64,000 nucleotides of DNA from JAAYGT01 sp050252075 (GCA_050252075.1 JBFWLP010000002.1:15063-79062); one strand, 5' to 3'. Numbered from the stretch's first letter, positions 1 to 9,216 are shown. Notes: generated from the letters alone by a model not told the origin. A program made the numbers and translations.

Positions 1-105
1 GGGCTTGGCGCGCTCTTGACCGCTCACAGGCGCTGGCTGCAACCCGTGCTGGGTGCCACTGTTGCCGGATACGGCATGGTGCTGCTCGGGCTGGCAAGGG
101 GGTAA
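1..105 (+). CDS. ureJ: HupE/UreJ family protein, C-terminal end (partial)
   Basis: Frame 1 is open from the first base to a TAA and encodes the last 34 residues of a small hydrophobic protein, ending in an alanine/glycine/leucine-rich membrane segment. HupE/UreJ proteins are nickel permease-like membrane proteins encoded inside urease or hydrogenase operons. The ureB start codon follows 4 nt after the stop, and a UreJ gene between ureA and ureB is the arrangement known in Bordetella relatives. The assignment rests on position plus the hydrophobic tail, since most of the gene lies outside the window. Confidence 0.7.
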   Translation, partial: GLGALLTAHRRWLQPVLGATVAGYGMVLLGLARG

Positions 106-109
106 CGCC

Positions 110-415
110 ATGATTCCCGGAGAAATTCTGGCCGAACCCGGCGAAATCGAACTGAACAGCGGTCGAACGACCTGCGTGGTCGACGTCGTCAACACGGGTG
201 ACCGGCCCGTGCAGGTGGGATCCCATTTTCATTTTGCCGAAGTCAACGGCGCCCTGGCATTCGATCGCCACGCCGCACGCGGATTTCGTTTGAATATCGC
301 GGCCGGTACCGCCGTCCGTTTCGAACCGGGGCAAAAACGCACGGTGGAACTGGTTGCCCTGGCCGGCGACCGCCGTGTCATCGGCTTTCAGGGCCAAGTG
401 ATGGGGGATCTTTGA
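110..415 (+). CDS. ureB: Urease subunit beta
   Basis: This 101-residue protein is the beta subunit of urease, which hydrolyses urea to ammonia and carbamate. It opens MIPGEIL and contains the family signature VGSHFHFAEVN near residues 38-48, followed by a conserved FDR and a GxRLNI-type segment. Length is normal for a separate (unfused) bacterial beta subunit. I chose the ATG right after ureJ because an upstream in-frame ATG would add 19 non-homologous residues lying inside ureJ. The stop abuts the ureC start, indicating translational coupling. Confidence 0.97.
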   Translation: MIPGEILAEPGEIELNSGRTTCVVDVVNTGDRPVQVGSHFHFAEVNGALAFDRHAARGFRLNIAAGTAVRFEPGQKRTVELVALAGDRRVIGFQGQVMGDL

Positions 416-2131
416 ATGGTTACCATTTCACGAAAAGCATACAGCGAGATGTTTGGCCCCACCGTCACCAACGGGCGCGGCGACCGCGTTCGCCTGGCCG
501 ATACGGGGTTGCTGGCCGAGGTGGAGCACGACTTCACCATCTACGGCGACGAAGTGAAGTTCGGCGGAGGCAAGGTCATACGCGACGGTATGGGTCAAAG
601 CCAGCGACTGAGCGCCGACTGCGCAGACACCGTCATCACGAACGCCCTGATCATCGACGCCGTCACCGGCATTGTCAAAGCCGATATCGGTATCAAGAAC
701 GGGCACATCAGCGGCATCGGCAAAGCCGGGAACCCGGATATACAACCCGGAGTCACCATCGTTATCGGGCCGGGCACCGAGATCATTGCAGGCGAAGGCC
801 TGATTCTGACCGCCGGAGGAATCGACGCTCATATCCACTTCATTTGCCCGCAACAAATCGACGAGGCGCTTGCCAGTGGCGTAACCACCATGATCGGGGG
901 GGGCACCGGCCCGGCCACAGGTACGCTGGCAACGACCTGCACGCCGGGGCCCTGGCACATGCATGCCATGCTGGCCGCCGCCGACGCCTTTCCCATGAAT
1001 CTGGGCTTCCTGGGAAAAGGAAACTGCAGCGTGCCCGAACCCCTGCGTGAACAGATCCAGGCCGGCGCCATGGGCCTGAAGCTGCACGAAGACTGGGGCA
1101 CGACCCCGGCAGCCATCGACAACTGCCTGAGCGTTGCCGATGAAAGCGATGTCCAGGTCGCCATTCACAGCGACACACTGAACGAGGCCGGGTTTGTGGA
1201 AGACACGTTCCGCGCGTTCAAAGGCCGCACCATTCACGCCTACCATACCGAGGGTGCGGGCGGCGGCCATGCTCCCGACATCATCCGCGCCGCCGGCATG
1301 CCCAATGTGCTGCCGTCGTCCACCAACCCGACCATGCCGTACACCGTCAACACCATTGACGAACATCTGGACATGCTGATGGTTTGCCACCATCTGGATC
1401 CGGCGATCGCTGAAGATATCGCCTTTGCCGAAAGCCGCATTCGCCGCGAGACCATCGCCGCCGAAGACATTCTTCACGACCTGGGGGCCTTCTCGATCAT
1501 GAGCTCGGACTCGCAGGCCATGGGCCGGGTTGGTGAAGTGATTCTGCGCACCTGGCAAACCGCTGACAAAATGAAGAAGCAACGCGGCTCGCTCGCGGGT
1601 GATACGAATCGTTCGGACAATCAGCGCATCAAACGCTACATTGCCAAGTACACCATCAACCCTGCCATCGCCCAGGGGATCAGCCACAAAGTGGGTTCCG
1701 TCCAGGTGGGGAAATTTGCCGATCTGGTGTTGTGGCGTCCGGCGTTTTTCGGTGTCCGGCCCAGCATAGTCATCAAGGGCGGCATGATCGCCGGCGCCCT
1801 GATGGGAGATCCGAATGCCTCGATCTCGACCCCGCAGCCGGTGCACTTTCGTCCCATGTTCGGCAGCTTTGGCAAAGCGTTGCGCACCTCGCTTACATTC
1901 GTTTCCCGCCAGGCGATCGACAACCCGCGCGTGGCCGACCTGGGTTTGGCCAAACCGCTGGAGGCCGTGCGCCATTGCCGCTCGATCGGCAAGCGCGACA
2001 TGGTGTTGAACAACTGGATGCCGGACATTACCGTCGACCCCCAAACCTACCGGGTGATGGCCGACGGCCAATGGTTAAGCTGCGAGCCGGCCCGCGAACT
2101 GCCCATGGCCCAGCGCTATTTTTTATTCTGA
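416..2131 (+). CDS. ureC: Urease subunit alpha (catalytic)
   Basis: The 571-residue catalytic subunit carries the di-nickel centre of urease. All expected residues are visible: His139 and His141 (DAHIHF), the lysine to be carbamylated Lys222 (GLKLHEDWG), His251 and His277, the flap Cys324 and catalytic His325 in MVCHHL, and Asp365. Numbering runs five ahead of the Klebsiella enzyme. The ATG follows the ureB TGA with no gap, and a GGGGA ribosome-binding site lies inside the ureB end. Nothing suggests inactivation. A long antisense reading frame across it is a GC-rich shadow. Confidence 0.99.
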   Translation: MVTISRKAYSEMFGPTVTNGRGDRVRLADTGLLAEVEHDFTIYGDEVKFGGGKVIRDGMGQSQRLSADCADTVITNALIIDAVTGIVKADIGIKNGHISGIGKAGNPDIQPGVTIVIGPGTEIIAGEGLILTAGGIDAHIHFICPQQIDEALASGVTTMIGGGTGPATGTLATTCTPGPWHMHAMLAAADAFPMNLGFLGKGNCSVPEPLREQIQAGAMGLKLHEDWGTTPAAIDNCLSVADESDVQVAIHSDTLNEAGFVEDTFRAFKGRTIHAYHTEGAGGGHAPDIIRAAGMPNVLPSSTNPTMPYTVNTIDEHLDMLMVCHHLDPAIAEDIAFAESRIRRETIAAEDILHDLGAFSIMSSDSQAMGRVGEVILRTWQTADKMKKQRGSLAGDTNRSDNQRIKRYIAKYTINPAIAQGISHKVGSVQVGKFADLVLWRPAFFGVRPSIVIKGGMIAGALMGDPNASISTPQPVHFRPMFGSFGKALRTSLTFVSRQAIDNPRVADLGLAKPLEAVRHCRSIGKRDMVLNNWMPDITVDPQTYRVMADGQWLSCEPARELPMAQRYFLF

Positions 2132-2141
2132 AGGGACCGCC

Positions 2142-2681
2142 ATGCATGTATTGACACGACACCTGAACGCCACGGCATTTGCTTGCGATGCGGGCGTGCT
2201 GCCCACCTTGACCCTGCCGTTTCAACGGCGCCGGCGCAGCCGGCAGAAGGTCACGCTGGATAACGGCGAAACCATGGGAATCGCCCTTGATAAGGGATCG
2301 GTGCTGTGCCACGGCGATATTCTGGGCACCGCTGAAGGGCGTTACGTACGGATCAGGGCGGCGCAAGAACATGTTTTGCATGTCAGCGCCGACTCGGCCC
2401 AGGCGCTGGCCCGCGCCGCCTATCACCTGGGCAACCGTCATGTGGCATTGCAAATCAACCCCGACAGCCTGCTGCTGGAGTTTGACGCCGTTCTCGAAGC
2501 CATGCTGCAGGGCCTGGCGGGCATTGCCGTGACACAGATCAACGCCCCCTTCGAACCCGAGACCGGGGCGTACGGCGGCGGCCACAAACATGGTCACGAC
2601 GAAACCTTCGACGAAGATTATGCACTGGCCCAGTCGGCCTACGCCGCCCACGGCCACGGCCACACCCACACTCATACCTAG
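2142..2681 (+). CDS. ureE: Urease accessory protein UreE, nickel metallochaperone
   Basis: The 179-residue UreE delivers nickel to the UreC apoprotein with UreF, UreG and UreD. The N-terminal part has the RRRRSRQ basic stretch and the peptide-binding fold; the middle is the metal-binding domain with the GNRHVALQ motif. From about residue 148 the tail is histidine-rich (GGGHKHGHDE, then HGHGHTHTHT), typical of nickel-storing UreE proteins. AAGGGA precedes the ATG. The TAG stop lies 4 nt before ureF. The gene is separate from ureF here, although fusions occur in related genera. Confidence 0.96.
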   Translation: MHVLTRHLNATAFACDAGVLPTLTLPFQRRRRSRQKVTLDNGETMGIALDKGSVLCHGDILGTAEGRYVRIRAAQEHVLHVSADSAQALARAAYHLGNRHVALQINPDSLLLEFDAVLEAMLQGLAGIAVTQINAPFEPETGAYGGGHKHGHDETFDEDYALAQSAYAAHGHGHTHTHT

Positions 2682-2685
2682 TGCC

Positions 2686-3375
2686 ATGTCGCCGGTCACA
2701 TTGTCAGCCCTGCTGCAGCTGAGCTCGCCGTCGCTGCCGATCGGCGGCTACAGCTACTCGCAGGGCTTTGAAGCGGCGGTGGAACAGGGGCTGGTTCACA
2801 ATGAAGCCAGCGCCGGCGTCTGGATGACGCAGCAGCTGGAGCACGTGGTGCAAACCTGCGAGGCGCCGGTATGGGTGTGTCTGCACAAGGCGTGGTCATC
2901 GAACGACCTGTCGGCCATCAACCACTGGAACACCTGGTTTCTGGCCTCACGGGAAACGCGGGAAGTTCGCCGGGAAACGCAACAGATGGGCTGGTCGCTG
3001 GTGGGGCTGGCCAAGGAACTGGACTGGCTGGACGAGCCCGCCGCATCCGCTCTGGCCGGCTGCACCCATGTATCGCTGCCTTGCGCCCATGCCGCCTGCG
3101 CGCACGCCTTGGGCATAAGCCGCGATGACGGATTAACGGCCTATCTTTTCATGTGGCTGGAAAACCAGATCATGGCAGCCATTAAAACCATACCCCTGGG
3201 ACAAGTCGCCGGCCAGCGGCTTTTGTCGTTGCTGCGCTCATACCTGCCGCGTGCCTGCCTGCACGCCCTGGAACGGGCCGACGCCACGCCGCCCCGGCTG
3301 CAGACCCTTGCCCCGCAGTTCGCCATTCTTGCCGCCCGGCACGAAACACAGTATTCCCGCTTATTCCGCTCGTAG
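2686..3375 (+). CDS. ureF: Urease accessory protein UreF
   Basis: The 229-residue UreF is a helical accessory protein of the UreD-UreF-UreG complex that activates urease and gates UreG GTPase activity. The hallmark start LLQLSSPSLPIGGYSYSQGFE lies at residues 8-28, and the conserved EVRRETQQMGWSL helix appears near residue 87. The frame is open further upstream through the ureE end, but that portion encodes a meaningless out-of-frame copy of the His tail, so the ATG 4 nt after ureE is preferred. It is followed by a 47-nt gap before ureG. Confidence 0.96.
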   Translation: MSPVTLSALLQLSSPSLPIGGYSYSQGFEAAVEQGLVHNEASAGVWMTQQLEHVVQTCEAPVWVCLHKAWSSNDLSAINHWNTWFLASRETREVRRETQQMGWSLVGLAKELDWLDEPAASALAGCTHVSLPCAHAACAHALGISRDDGLTAYLFMWLENQIMAAIKTIPLGQVAGQRLLSLLRSYLPRACLHALERADATPPRLQTLAPQFAILAARHETQYSRLFRS

Positions 3376-3422
3376 GCGTTCCTTGAACGGACGCCCGCCA
3401 TTTCGAGCACTCATCAGGACAA

Positions 3423-4082
3423 ATGATCATGACTTCCGCCACCGCTTCAGCTACTCGTTCGCAACGTACCAAGCCCCTGCCGCCGCTACGCGTGGGGGTG
3501 GGAGGACCGGTAGGCTCAGGCAAAACTACCTTGCTGGAAATGCTCTGCAAAGCCATGTCGCCGCATTACGACATCGTGGCGATTACCAACGACATCTACA
3601 CCAAAGAGGATCAGCGGCTTCTAACGTTGTCGGGCGCTCTTCCCGCCGAACGCATCATGGGGGTGGAAACCGGAGGCTGCCCGCATACCGCGATTCGGGA
3701 AGATGCCTCGATCAACCTGGAGGCCATCGATCGCATGCTTCAGCAGTTTCCCGACGCGGACATTGTGTTCGTGGAGTCGGGCGGAGACAATCTGGCCGCC
3801 ACATTCAGCCCGGAGCTGTCGGACCTGACAATTTATGTGATCGACGTGGCGGCCGGCGAGAAAATTCCGCGCAAGGGGGGGCCGGGAATCACAAAGTCGG
3901 ATTTGCTGGTGATCAACAAAACCGATCTGGCACCCTATGTGGGTGCCAGCCTGGATATCATGCGCCAGGACACGTTGCGCATGCGGGCGGACCGCCCTTT
4001 CGTGATGGGCAGCATCAAGAGCGAAAACGGCCTGCAGGAAATTATCCGGTTCATCGAAAAGGAAGGCCTGCTGGCCGGCTGA
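3423..4082 (+). CDS. ureG: Urease accessory protein UreG, GTPase
   Basis: This 219-residue SIMIBI-class GTPase couples GTP hydrolysis to nickel insertion into urease. The P-loop GGPVGSGKT is at residues 27-35, the nickel-binding Cys86-Pro-His88 is present in VETGGCPHTA, and the guanine-specificity NKTD sits near residue 164. A second in-frame ATG two codons later is possible, and an AGGA motif suits either. It is the last urease gene; a gene on the opposite strand ends 8 nt beyond it and no intrinsic terminator is visible between them. Confidence 0.98.
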   Translation: MIMTSATASATRSQRTKPLPPLRVGVGGPVGSGKTTLLEMLCKAMSPHYDIVAITNDIYTKEDQRLLTLSGALPAERIMGVETGGCPHTAIREDASINLEAIDRMLQQFPDADIVFVESGGDNLAATFSPELSDLTIYVIDVAAGEKIPRKGGPGITKSDLLVINKTDLAPYVGASLDIMRQDTLRMRADRPFVMGSIKSENGLQEIIRFIEKEGLLAG

Positions 4083-4089
4083 CGCGAGA

Positions 4090-5541
4090 CTACATGCCCA
4101 GCATCAAAAGGAACAACAACTGCATGACGTCGGCGGCGGGCAGCTTGACGCCGTTGATGTCCACCGTGTCGTCCTGATACTGCACCACGGCCCGCGCCGT
4201 ATCGCCTTTCAGGGTGACATACCCCTGCTGCACCAGCGATGCCACGTACTCGTCGAACATGGCCCCGCCGATAGCTTGCATTTCCTGCCGCTCGGCCGGA
4301 TCGGTGTGTGCCAGCCCCATCAGGTACACCACCATGGGACGCGACACGGCCAGCTCCATGCGCACGCTTTTCAGCGCCTGCAGCATGGCCATGCCGGTAT
4401 CGGCCTGCCCGGGAGGCGTCGACGGCGGCGACAGCAACACCTGTGCATTGAAGACGCTTTCTCCGGCGGCGGTTTTCCACACGACCGGTTCCAGGGTGAG
4501 CGAGGGATTGGCGGCCAGCACCGCCAGCAGTTTTTCGTGCAGGGTGCGCTCGTCGTCGGGGGTCATGGATTCCATGCCCATCCCTTGCGCCTCGAGCCGG
4601 GACTCAATGGCGTCATACACCGATGCCAGCTCGCCCAGCGCGCGATAGGCTACGTTATCCACCCGGCCGGCCAGTGTCATGCTGCCCAGACTGTCCTTGC
4701 CGAACAATACTTCGCCCAGATCGTAACGCATGCCGGCGCTGAGCAGGCTGTCACCCTGTTTTGATTCCATCGACGCGATCAGACGGCGCACCACCACGTC
4801 GTGCTCGACCTCCTGGTCGTGCAGGCGAACGGTATCGACCGTAAGCTTCAATTCCGATTGCTGGCCCGCGGACGATTGCCGCCGGCTGGTCGAATTCAGG
4901 TCGATGCCACGCAACAGGGCTTCGTTTCCCGCATCGTCACGCACCCCCAGTTGCCCGAACCGGCCTTGTACCGTGGAGGCGGCAAGATTGTCGGTGAGCT
5001 GAACTGTCATTTCGCCCCCGCTGAAACCCAGGGTTTCGTCCTGCTGCTGCAACTCAAGCGCGCGAAACTGCAGGGTGGAAAAAACATTGCCGGCCAGGTC
5101 AATGCGGCTCTGGGCCGTCATCCAGGGTTGCATCTGGGCCGCAGATTCCGTCCAGCCCAGAAAGTCGGCCGGCTTGTCCAGCCGCGCACGGCTTACCGCC
5201 AGCATTGGGGCAAGTTCACCGGCCGACACCCGTGACCAGGGAAACGGGCCGTGCTCCAGCGCGTCGTTAAGGACCAGGGCATAGGGCCGGCCTTCGAAAT
5301 CTTCCCCGGACAGCCGATACTGAACCGACGACGAGAACCATCCCCGATCGTAATGCACGATGTCGAACCGCACGGGCGCCTGAACCAATGGCTGGGCGTA
5401 GACCGAGGCGATGTTCGCATTGGCTGTTTCAATAGTCTGCTGCACCACTTTTTGCGCCTGCAGCCCCAGGTACCAGGAAGCCCCCGTATAGCCAACCGCA
5501 GCGACGGCCAACACGCCAATTACAGCCGCACTTTTCTTCAT
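4090..5541 (-). CDS. YdgA-like DUF945 family protein
   Basis: The 483-residue protein starts MKKSAAVIGVLAVAAVGYTGASW, a signal anchor, and then matches the DUF945 (E. coli YdgA) pattern: a YDRGWFSSS motif near residues 64-72 and a long beta-rich body with short repeats. Members are anchored in the inner membrane facing the periplasm, and their function is not established. It converges on ureG without known functional linkage. The assignment to the family is secure; no activity can be inferred. Confidence 0.85.
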   Translation of the reverse strand: MKKSAAVIGVLAVAAVGYTGASWYLGLQAQKVVQQTIETANANIASVYAQPLVQAPVRFDIVHYDRGWFSSSVQYRLSGEDFEGRPYALVLNDALEHGPFPWSRVSAGELAPMLAVSRARLDKPADFLGWTESAAQMQPWMTAQSRIDLAGNVFSTLQFRALELQQQDETLGFSGGEMTVQLTDNLAASTVQGRFGQLGVRDDAGNEALLRGIDLNSTSRRQSSAGQQSELKLTVDTVRLHDQEVEHDVVVRRLIASMESKQGDSLLSAGMRYDLGEVLFGKDSLGSMTLAGRVDNVAYRALGELASVYDAIESRLEAQGMGMESMTPDDERTLHEKLLAVLAANPSLTLEPVVWKTAAGESVFNAQVLLSPPSTPPGQADTGMAMLQALKSVRMELAVSRPMVVYLMGLAHTDPAERQEMQAIGGAMFDEYVASLVQQGYVTLKGDTARAVVQYQDDTVDINGVKLPAADVMQLLFLLMLGM

Positions 5542-5648
5542 TCTTTACGTTCCAGAGCAGCGGCGCCGACAAAAAATGCGCCTGTTAGTGTTGTTCGCAT
5601 TTAACCACGAACCGGTCCGGCCCCGTTCAGGATTTTCGCGATGCCGGA

Positions 5649-5678
5649 TTGTCAAAACCGCAACGCATCACCTACTAT
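5649..5678 (+). promoter_or_regulatory. Sigma70-type promoter for the isomerase gene
   Basis: TTGTCA (5649-5654), an 18-nt spacer and TACTAT (5673-5678) lie in the divergent gap, with the expected start about 30 nt before the downstream ATG. Five of six -35 bases and five of six -10 bases fit consensus. Prediction from sequence only. Confidence 0.5.
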
Positions 5679-5716
5679 TTGCATCAATCTCACTTTACCG
5701 ACAGGATGAGCCGGAC

Positions 5717-6334
5717 ATGCCTCAAACCCTTGATTTTTACTTTGAATTCTCGTCGCCTTACGGGTACTTCGCCAGCACAGGGATCGAAGCGCTCGGCGCG
5801 GAAATCGGCTGCACGGTGACCTGGCATCCCATTTTGCTGGGCCCCATGTTCAAGGCCATGGGTTCGGCACCGCTGGTCGAGATACCCATGAAGGGTGACT
5901 ACGCCCGTCTCGATTTCGCCCGCACGGCCCGGCTTTTCAACCTGCCGTATCGCCATCCGGATCCGTTTCCCATCGCCACGGTCGGCGCAGCACGCGCCGC
6001 CCTATACGTTCGGGAAAACCACCCCGACCAGGTCGCTGCCTTTGTGAAGCGCGTGTACCATGCCTACTTTGCGCTTGGCCGGCCCATTTCCGACACCCAG
6101 GTTGTGCTGGACATTGCTTCGGAGATGGGGCTGGATGCCGCACAAATAGCCAATGGCATCGCCGGCGACGCCATCAAGGGCCTGCTGAAAACCGAAGTGG
6201 AACAGGCCATGGCCAAAGGCGTCTTCGGTTCACCCTTCATGATCATCGGAAATGAGCCTTTCTGGGGCTTTGACCGTTTCGATCACATCCGGCGCTGGAT
6301 AAAACAAGAGGGCGCCACCGGAACGCCCACCTGA
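5717..6334 (+). CDS. 2-hydroxychromene-2-carboxylate isomerase family protein
   Basis: A 205-residue thioredoxin-fold protein of the DsbA/HCCA isomerase (kappa-GST-like) family. It opens with DFYFEFSSPYGYFAS, where the serine at the thioredoxin active-site position replaces the cysteines of DsbA, as expected for glutathione-dependent isomerases. WHPILLGPMFK and GVFGSPFMI(I)GNEPFWG are family motifs. Known members act in naphthalene catabolism, but most bacterial paralogues have unknown substrates, so only the family is claimed. The start is the ATG after a weak AGGATGAG; the upstream in-frame extension lacks homology. A GST-family gene lies convergently downstream. Confidence 0.85.
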   Translation: MPQTLDFYFEFSSPYGYFASTGIEALGAEIGCTVTWHPILLGPMFKAMGSAPLVEIPMKGDYARLDFARTARLFNLPYRHPDPFPIATVGAARAALYVRENHPDQVAAFVKRVYHAYFALGRPISDTQVVLDIASEMGLDAAQIANGIAGDAIKGLLKTEVEQAMAKGVFGSPFMIIGNEPFWGFDRFDHIRRWIKQEGATGTPT

Positions 6335-6358
6335 CACACTACCGGCGCCAAGACCGGC

Positions 6359-7006
6359 TCACCCCTCGGCGTCCGGCTGATTCTCGGGCGCCGCCAGACG
6401 AAAGGCCTCGAGCTGGCGACAAGCTGCGTCGATGCGAACCAGGGTTGGCATAGCGGAAAGATCGCATTCGAAACGGCGGGCGTTGGCCATCTGTGGAACC
6501 AGGCACACATCGGCCAACGTCGGTGTGTCTCCGAAACAATACTTGCCCGTCGATGCCGACCGCGCCAGCAAGGTTTCCAGGCTGCCCAGCCCCACATCGA
6601 TCCAGTGACGGTACCACGCCAGCTTTTGCGCTTCGGTGGCGCCCAGCTCGTGGACCAGGTATTTCAATACACGCAGATTGTTCAAGGGGTGGATATCGCA
6701 GGCAATAGTCTGCATGAATGCCCGCACCCGCGCACGATCAGCCGCTGCGCGAGGCAGCAGGGCCGGTTCGGGGTGTTTTTCTTCCAGATATTCCAGAATG
6801 GCCACCGACTGGCCCACCGTAAGCTCGCCGTCTTGCAATGTGGGAATGAGATGGGTGGGGTTGAGCGCCTCGTACTCTGCAGAAAACTGCTGGCCGCCGT
6901 CACGAACCAAACTCACAATTTCCTTGTCGTAGTCAAGGCCCTTGTAATGCAAGGCGATGCGAACGCGGTAAGCGGCGGAACTGCGAAAGTAGCCATAAAG
7001 CTTCAT
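6359..7006 (-). CDS. maiA: Maleylacetoacetate isomerase / zeta-class glutathione S-transferase
   Basis: The 215-residue protein starts MKLYGYFRSSAAYRVRIAL, the zeta-GST active-site region (usually SSCxxRVRIAL; here the cysteine is alanine), followed by the NPxxLIPTL and GQSVAILEYLEE motifs of the glutathione site and the CDIHPLNNLRVL helix typical of MaiA. MaiA isomerises maleylacetoacetate in tyrosine/homogentisate breakdown. No other homogentisate gene is nearby. Its ATG overlaps the ispH stop by 4 bp, so it is translated from the ispH message. Confidence 0.88.
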   Translation of the reverse strand: MKLYGYFRSSAAYRVRIALHYKGLDYDKEIVSLVRDGGQQFSAEYEALNPTHLIPTLQDGELTVGQSVAILEYLEEKHPEPALLPRAAADRARVRAFMQTIACDIHPLNNLRVLKYLVHELGATEAQKLAWYRHWIDVGLGSLETLLARSASTGKYCFGDTPTLADVCLVPQMANARRFECDLSAMPTLVRIDAACRQLEAFRLAAPENQPDAEG

Positions 7007-7974
7007 GACGTTTTCTCCTGTATTTTGCGGGATAGCTCTTTGGGCAGCGGAAACGATACATTCTCGACCGCCCCTTCCAGGGTTCTGACCGACGCCGCCC
7101 CCAGGGACTTCAGGCGTTCGATCACCTGCTCTACCAGTACCTCGGGCGCCGACGCACCGGCCGTCACGCCGATACGACGGGCGCCCTGCAACCACTGCGG
7201 GTCGATCATGTCGGGCGTATCGATAAGAAACGCCCGGGCTCCCTTGCGTTCCGCCACCTCGCGCAGCCGATTTGAATTGGAGCTGTTCGTGCTGCCCACC
7301 ACCAGCACCAGATCGCATTGCGGCGCCATGATCTTCACGGCGTCTTGCCGGTTCTGGGTGGCGTAGCAAATATCGCTTTTCTTGGGCTCGATGATCGAGG
7401 GAAAACGGTCGCGCAGTGCCTGCGCAACGGCGGCTGCGTCGTCGACCGACAAGGTGGTCTGGGTGACAAACGCCAGATTGTCGGGGTTGATCACGGCGAG
7501 CTCGGCGACGTCTTGCACCGTTTCCACCAGGTACATGCCGCCATCGGCCTGGCCCAGGGTTCCCTCGACTTCGGGATGCCCCTTGTGCCCGATCATGATG
7601 ATCTCGCGCCCGGCCTGACGCATGCGGGCAACCTCGATGTGCACTTTGGTCACCAGCGGACATGTGGCATCGAATATTTTCAGCCCCATGCCGGCCGCCT
7701 GATCGCGCACCGCCCGGGAGACACCGTGCGCCGAGAACACCACAATGGCACCCGCCGGCGCCTGATCCAGCTCGTCGATGAATATGGCCCCTTTTTGCCG
7801 CAGGTCTTGAACGACGTAGCGGTTGTGAACGATTTCGTGGCGCACGTAAATAGGCGCCCCGTGCAGCTCAAGCGCACGTTCGACGATATCGATTGCCCGG
7901 TCGACACCGGCACAGAAGCCACGCGGCTGAGCCAGCACGACATCGATACCGGCCGAAGTGAACGATGCAGTCAT
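7003..7974 (-). CDS. ispH: 4-hydroxy-3-methylbut-2-enyl diphosphate reductase
   Basis: IspH catalyses the last step of the MEP isoprenoid pathway, reducing HMBPP to IPP and DMAPP with a [4Fe-4S] cluster. The three cluster cysteines are visible: Cys21 (PRGFCAGV), Cys105 (DATCPLV) and Cys203 (SDICYATQNRQ), together with His50, His130 and the TNSSNSNRL motif. Length 323 is normal. The ATG overlaps the slpA stop by one base and its stop overlaps the maiA ATG. The slpA-ispH pairing is widespread in proteobacteria. Confidence 0.98.
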   Translation of the reverse strand: MTASFTSAGIDVVLAQPRGFCAGVDRAIDIVERALELHGAPIYVRHEIVHNRYVVQDLRQKGAIFIDELDQAPAGAIVVFSAHGVSRAVRDQAAGMGLKIFDATCPLVTKVHIEVARMRQAGREIIMIGHKGHPEVEGTLGQADGGMYLVETVQDVAELAVINPDNLAFVTQTTLSVDDAAAVAQALRDRFPSIIEPKKSDICYATQNRQDAVKIMAPQCDLVLVVGSTNSSNSNRLREVAERKGARAFLIDTPDMIDPQWLQGARRIGVTAGASAPEVLVEQVIERLKSLGAASVRTLEGAVENVSFPLPKELSRKIQEKTS

Positions 7975-8450
7975 TACAGTACTCCCAGCAAGGAAACTTC
8001 GAGGTGCAGATCGACACCGGCCAATGGGTGATTGAAATCAAACAGTACACGGTCGGCCTGGATGTCTTTCAGAACGCCGGAGTAGCGCCCGCCGTTGGGC
8101 GCGGAAAACTCGATGAGCTCGCCGGGCTGAAAGACCTGATCGGGGTCGGCGTGCTGGTCGAACAATGCCCGGCTGACCCACTGCAGCAGCTCGGGGTTGC
8201 GTTCACCGTAGGCTTGCGCCGCCGGCAGGTCGACAGTGAAGTGCTCACCCTCGGCGCGGCCGATGAGAGCCTGTTCCATACCCTCGGCCCATTGGCCCAC
8301 CCCCAGCTGCAGGGTTGCGGGGCGTCCGGTGAACGTATCGGCGAACACCGAACCCCACGCCGGGCCTGAGGCCAGCTCAATGCGATAGTGGAGTGTCACG
8401 TAGGAATCAGGACGGACAAAAACGTTCGCCCCCGTCGTTGAAGAGTTCAA
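7974..8450 (-). CDS. slpA: FKBP-type peptidyl-prolyl isomerase SlpA
   Basis: A 158-residue FKBP-fold prolyl isomerase of the SlyD/SlpA class. YVTLHYRIELASG begins the FKBP domain near residue 18; LQLGVGQWAEGMEQALIG and GEHFTVDLPAAQAYGERN are characteristic, followed by an insert-in-flap domain and FDFNHPLAGVDLHLEV. SlpA acts in the cytoplasm as chaperone and isomerase. It is the first gene of slpA-ispH-maiA and is divergent from radC across a 50-nt gap that must hold both promoters. Confidence 0.93.
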   Translation of the reverse strand: MNSSTTGANVFVRPDSYVTLHYRIELASGPAWGSVFADTFTGRPATLQLGVGQWAEGMEQALIGRAEGEHFTVDLPAAQAYGERNPELLQWVSRALFDQHADPDQVFQPGELIEFSAPNGGRYSGVLKDIQADRVLFDFNHPLAGVDLHLEVSLLGVL

Positions 8451-8500
8451 AATCTGTCACCGTAGAGGTTCGTTGCGAAACCCTCATTTTAGAGCGAGTT

Positions 8501-9190
8501 ATGGACACCATGGCGAACCTGACCAAGAAACCCTCTTCTTCCGAACGCCCCCGGGAGCGTCTGCTGGCACACGGCGTGGGTGTGCTGACCACCGCCGAGC
8601 TGCTGGCCATTGTGCTGCGCACCGGCCTGAAGGGCTGCAACGCGGTCGCCCTGGGGCAGCATTTGCTGGACCGGTTCAGCGGTCTTCGCCCGCTATTGGC
8701 ATCAGACATCGCCACGCTGACGGCTGTACCGGGCCTGGGACTGGCCAAGGCCTGCGAGCTGGCGGCGATCAACGAACTGAACCGCCGTGCGCTGAGCGAG
8801 GCGCTGAAGATCGGCGAGCTGCTGAATCACCCCCAGCGTGTGCGCGAGTATTGTCTGGCGCTGCTGGGACACCTGAGCATCGAGCACTGCATCGCCCTGT
8901 TTCTGGACAACCAGCTGCGGCTGATCACCACCGAGGAGATCTCGCGAGGCACGCTGACACAGGCGTCGGTGTATCCCCGGGAAATCATCAAGTCGGGCCT
9001 GAAACACCATGCAGCCGCCCTGATTCTGGCACACAACCACCCGTCGGGCGTTGCCGAGCCCAGCCAGGCCGATCTGGCGCTGACACAGCACCTGAAGAAA
9101 GCGTTGGCTCTGGTCGACATCCGGCTGCTGGACCACTTGATCGTTGCCGACAAGCACACCATTTCGCTGGCTGAACGAGGACAGCTGTAG
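8501..9190 (+). CDS. radC: RadC family JAMM/MPN+ domain protein
   Basis: The 229-residue RadC protein has an N-terminal helix-hairpin-helix region (GVGVLTTAELLAIVLRTG, then AVPGLGLAKACEL) and a C-terminal JAMM metalloprotease-like domain with His178, His180, Ser188 and Asp191 in AHNHPSGVAEPSQAD. The old assignment to recombinational repair is disputed and the catalytic activity is unproven. Two ATGs, nine bases apart, fit; the first is used. The frame is open further upstream but would run into the slpA coding region. Confidence 0.92.
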   Translation: MDTMANLTKKPSSSERPRERLLAHGVGVLTTAELLAIVLRTGLKGCNAVALGQHLLDRFSGLRPLLASDIATLTAVPGLGLAKACELAAINELNRRALSEALKIGELLNHPQRVREYCLALLGHLSIEHCIALFLDNQLRLITTEEISRGTLTQASVYPREIIKSGLKHHAAALILAHNHPSGVAEPSQADLALTQHLKKALALVDIRLLDHLIVADKHTISLAERGQL

Positions 9191-9216
9191 CCTGCACGCC
9201 ACCGTACGGCACAACC

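Noticed and set aside
428..2071. 547-codon open frame antisense to ureC
   Set aside because: ureC has every catalytic residue and strong family identity. The antisense frame has no recognisable domain and follows from GC-rich third codon positions.
2590..2685. UreE-UreF fusion or an extended UreF
   Set aside because: ureE has its own TAG stop in a different frame, and the UreF family signature starts right after the ATG at 2686.
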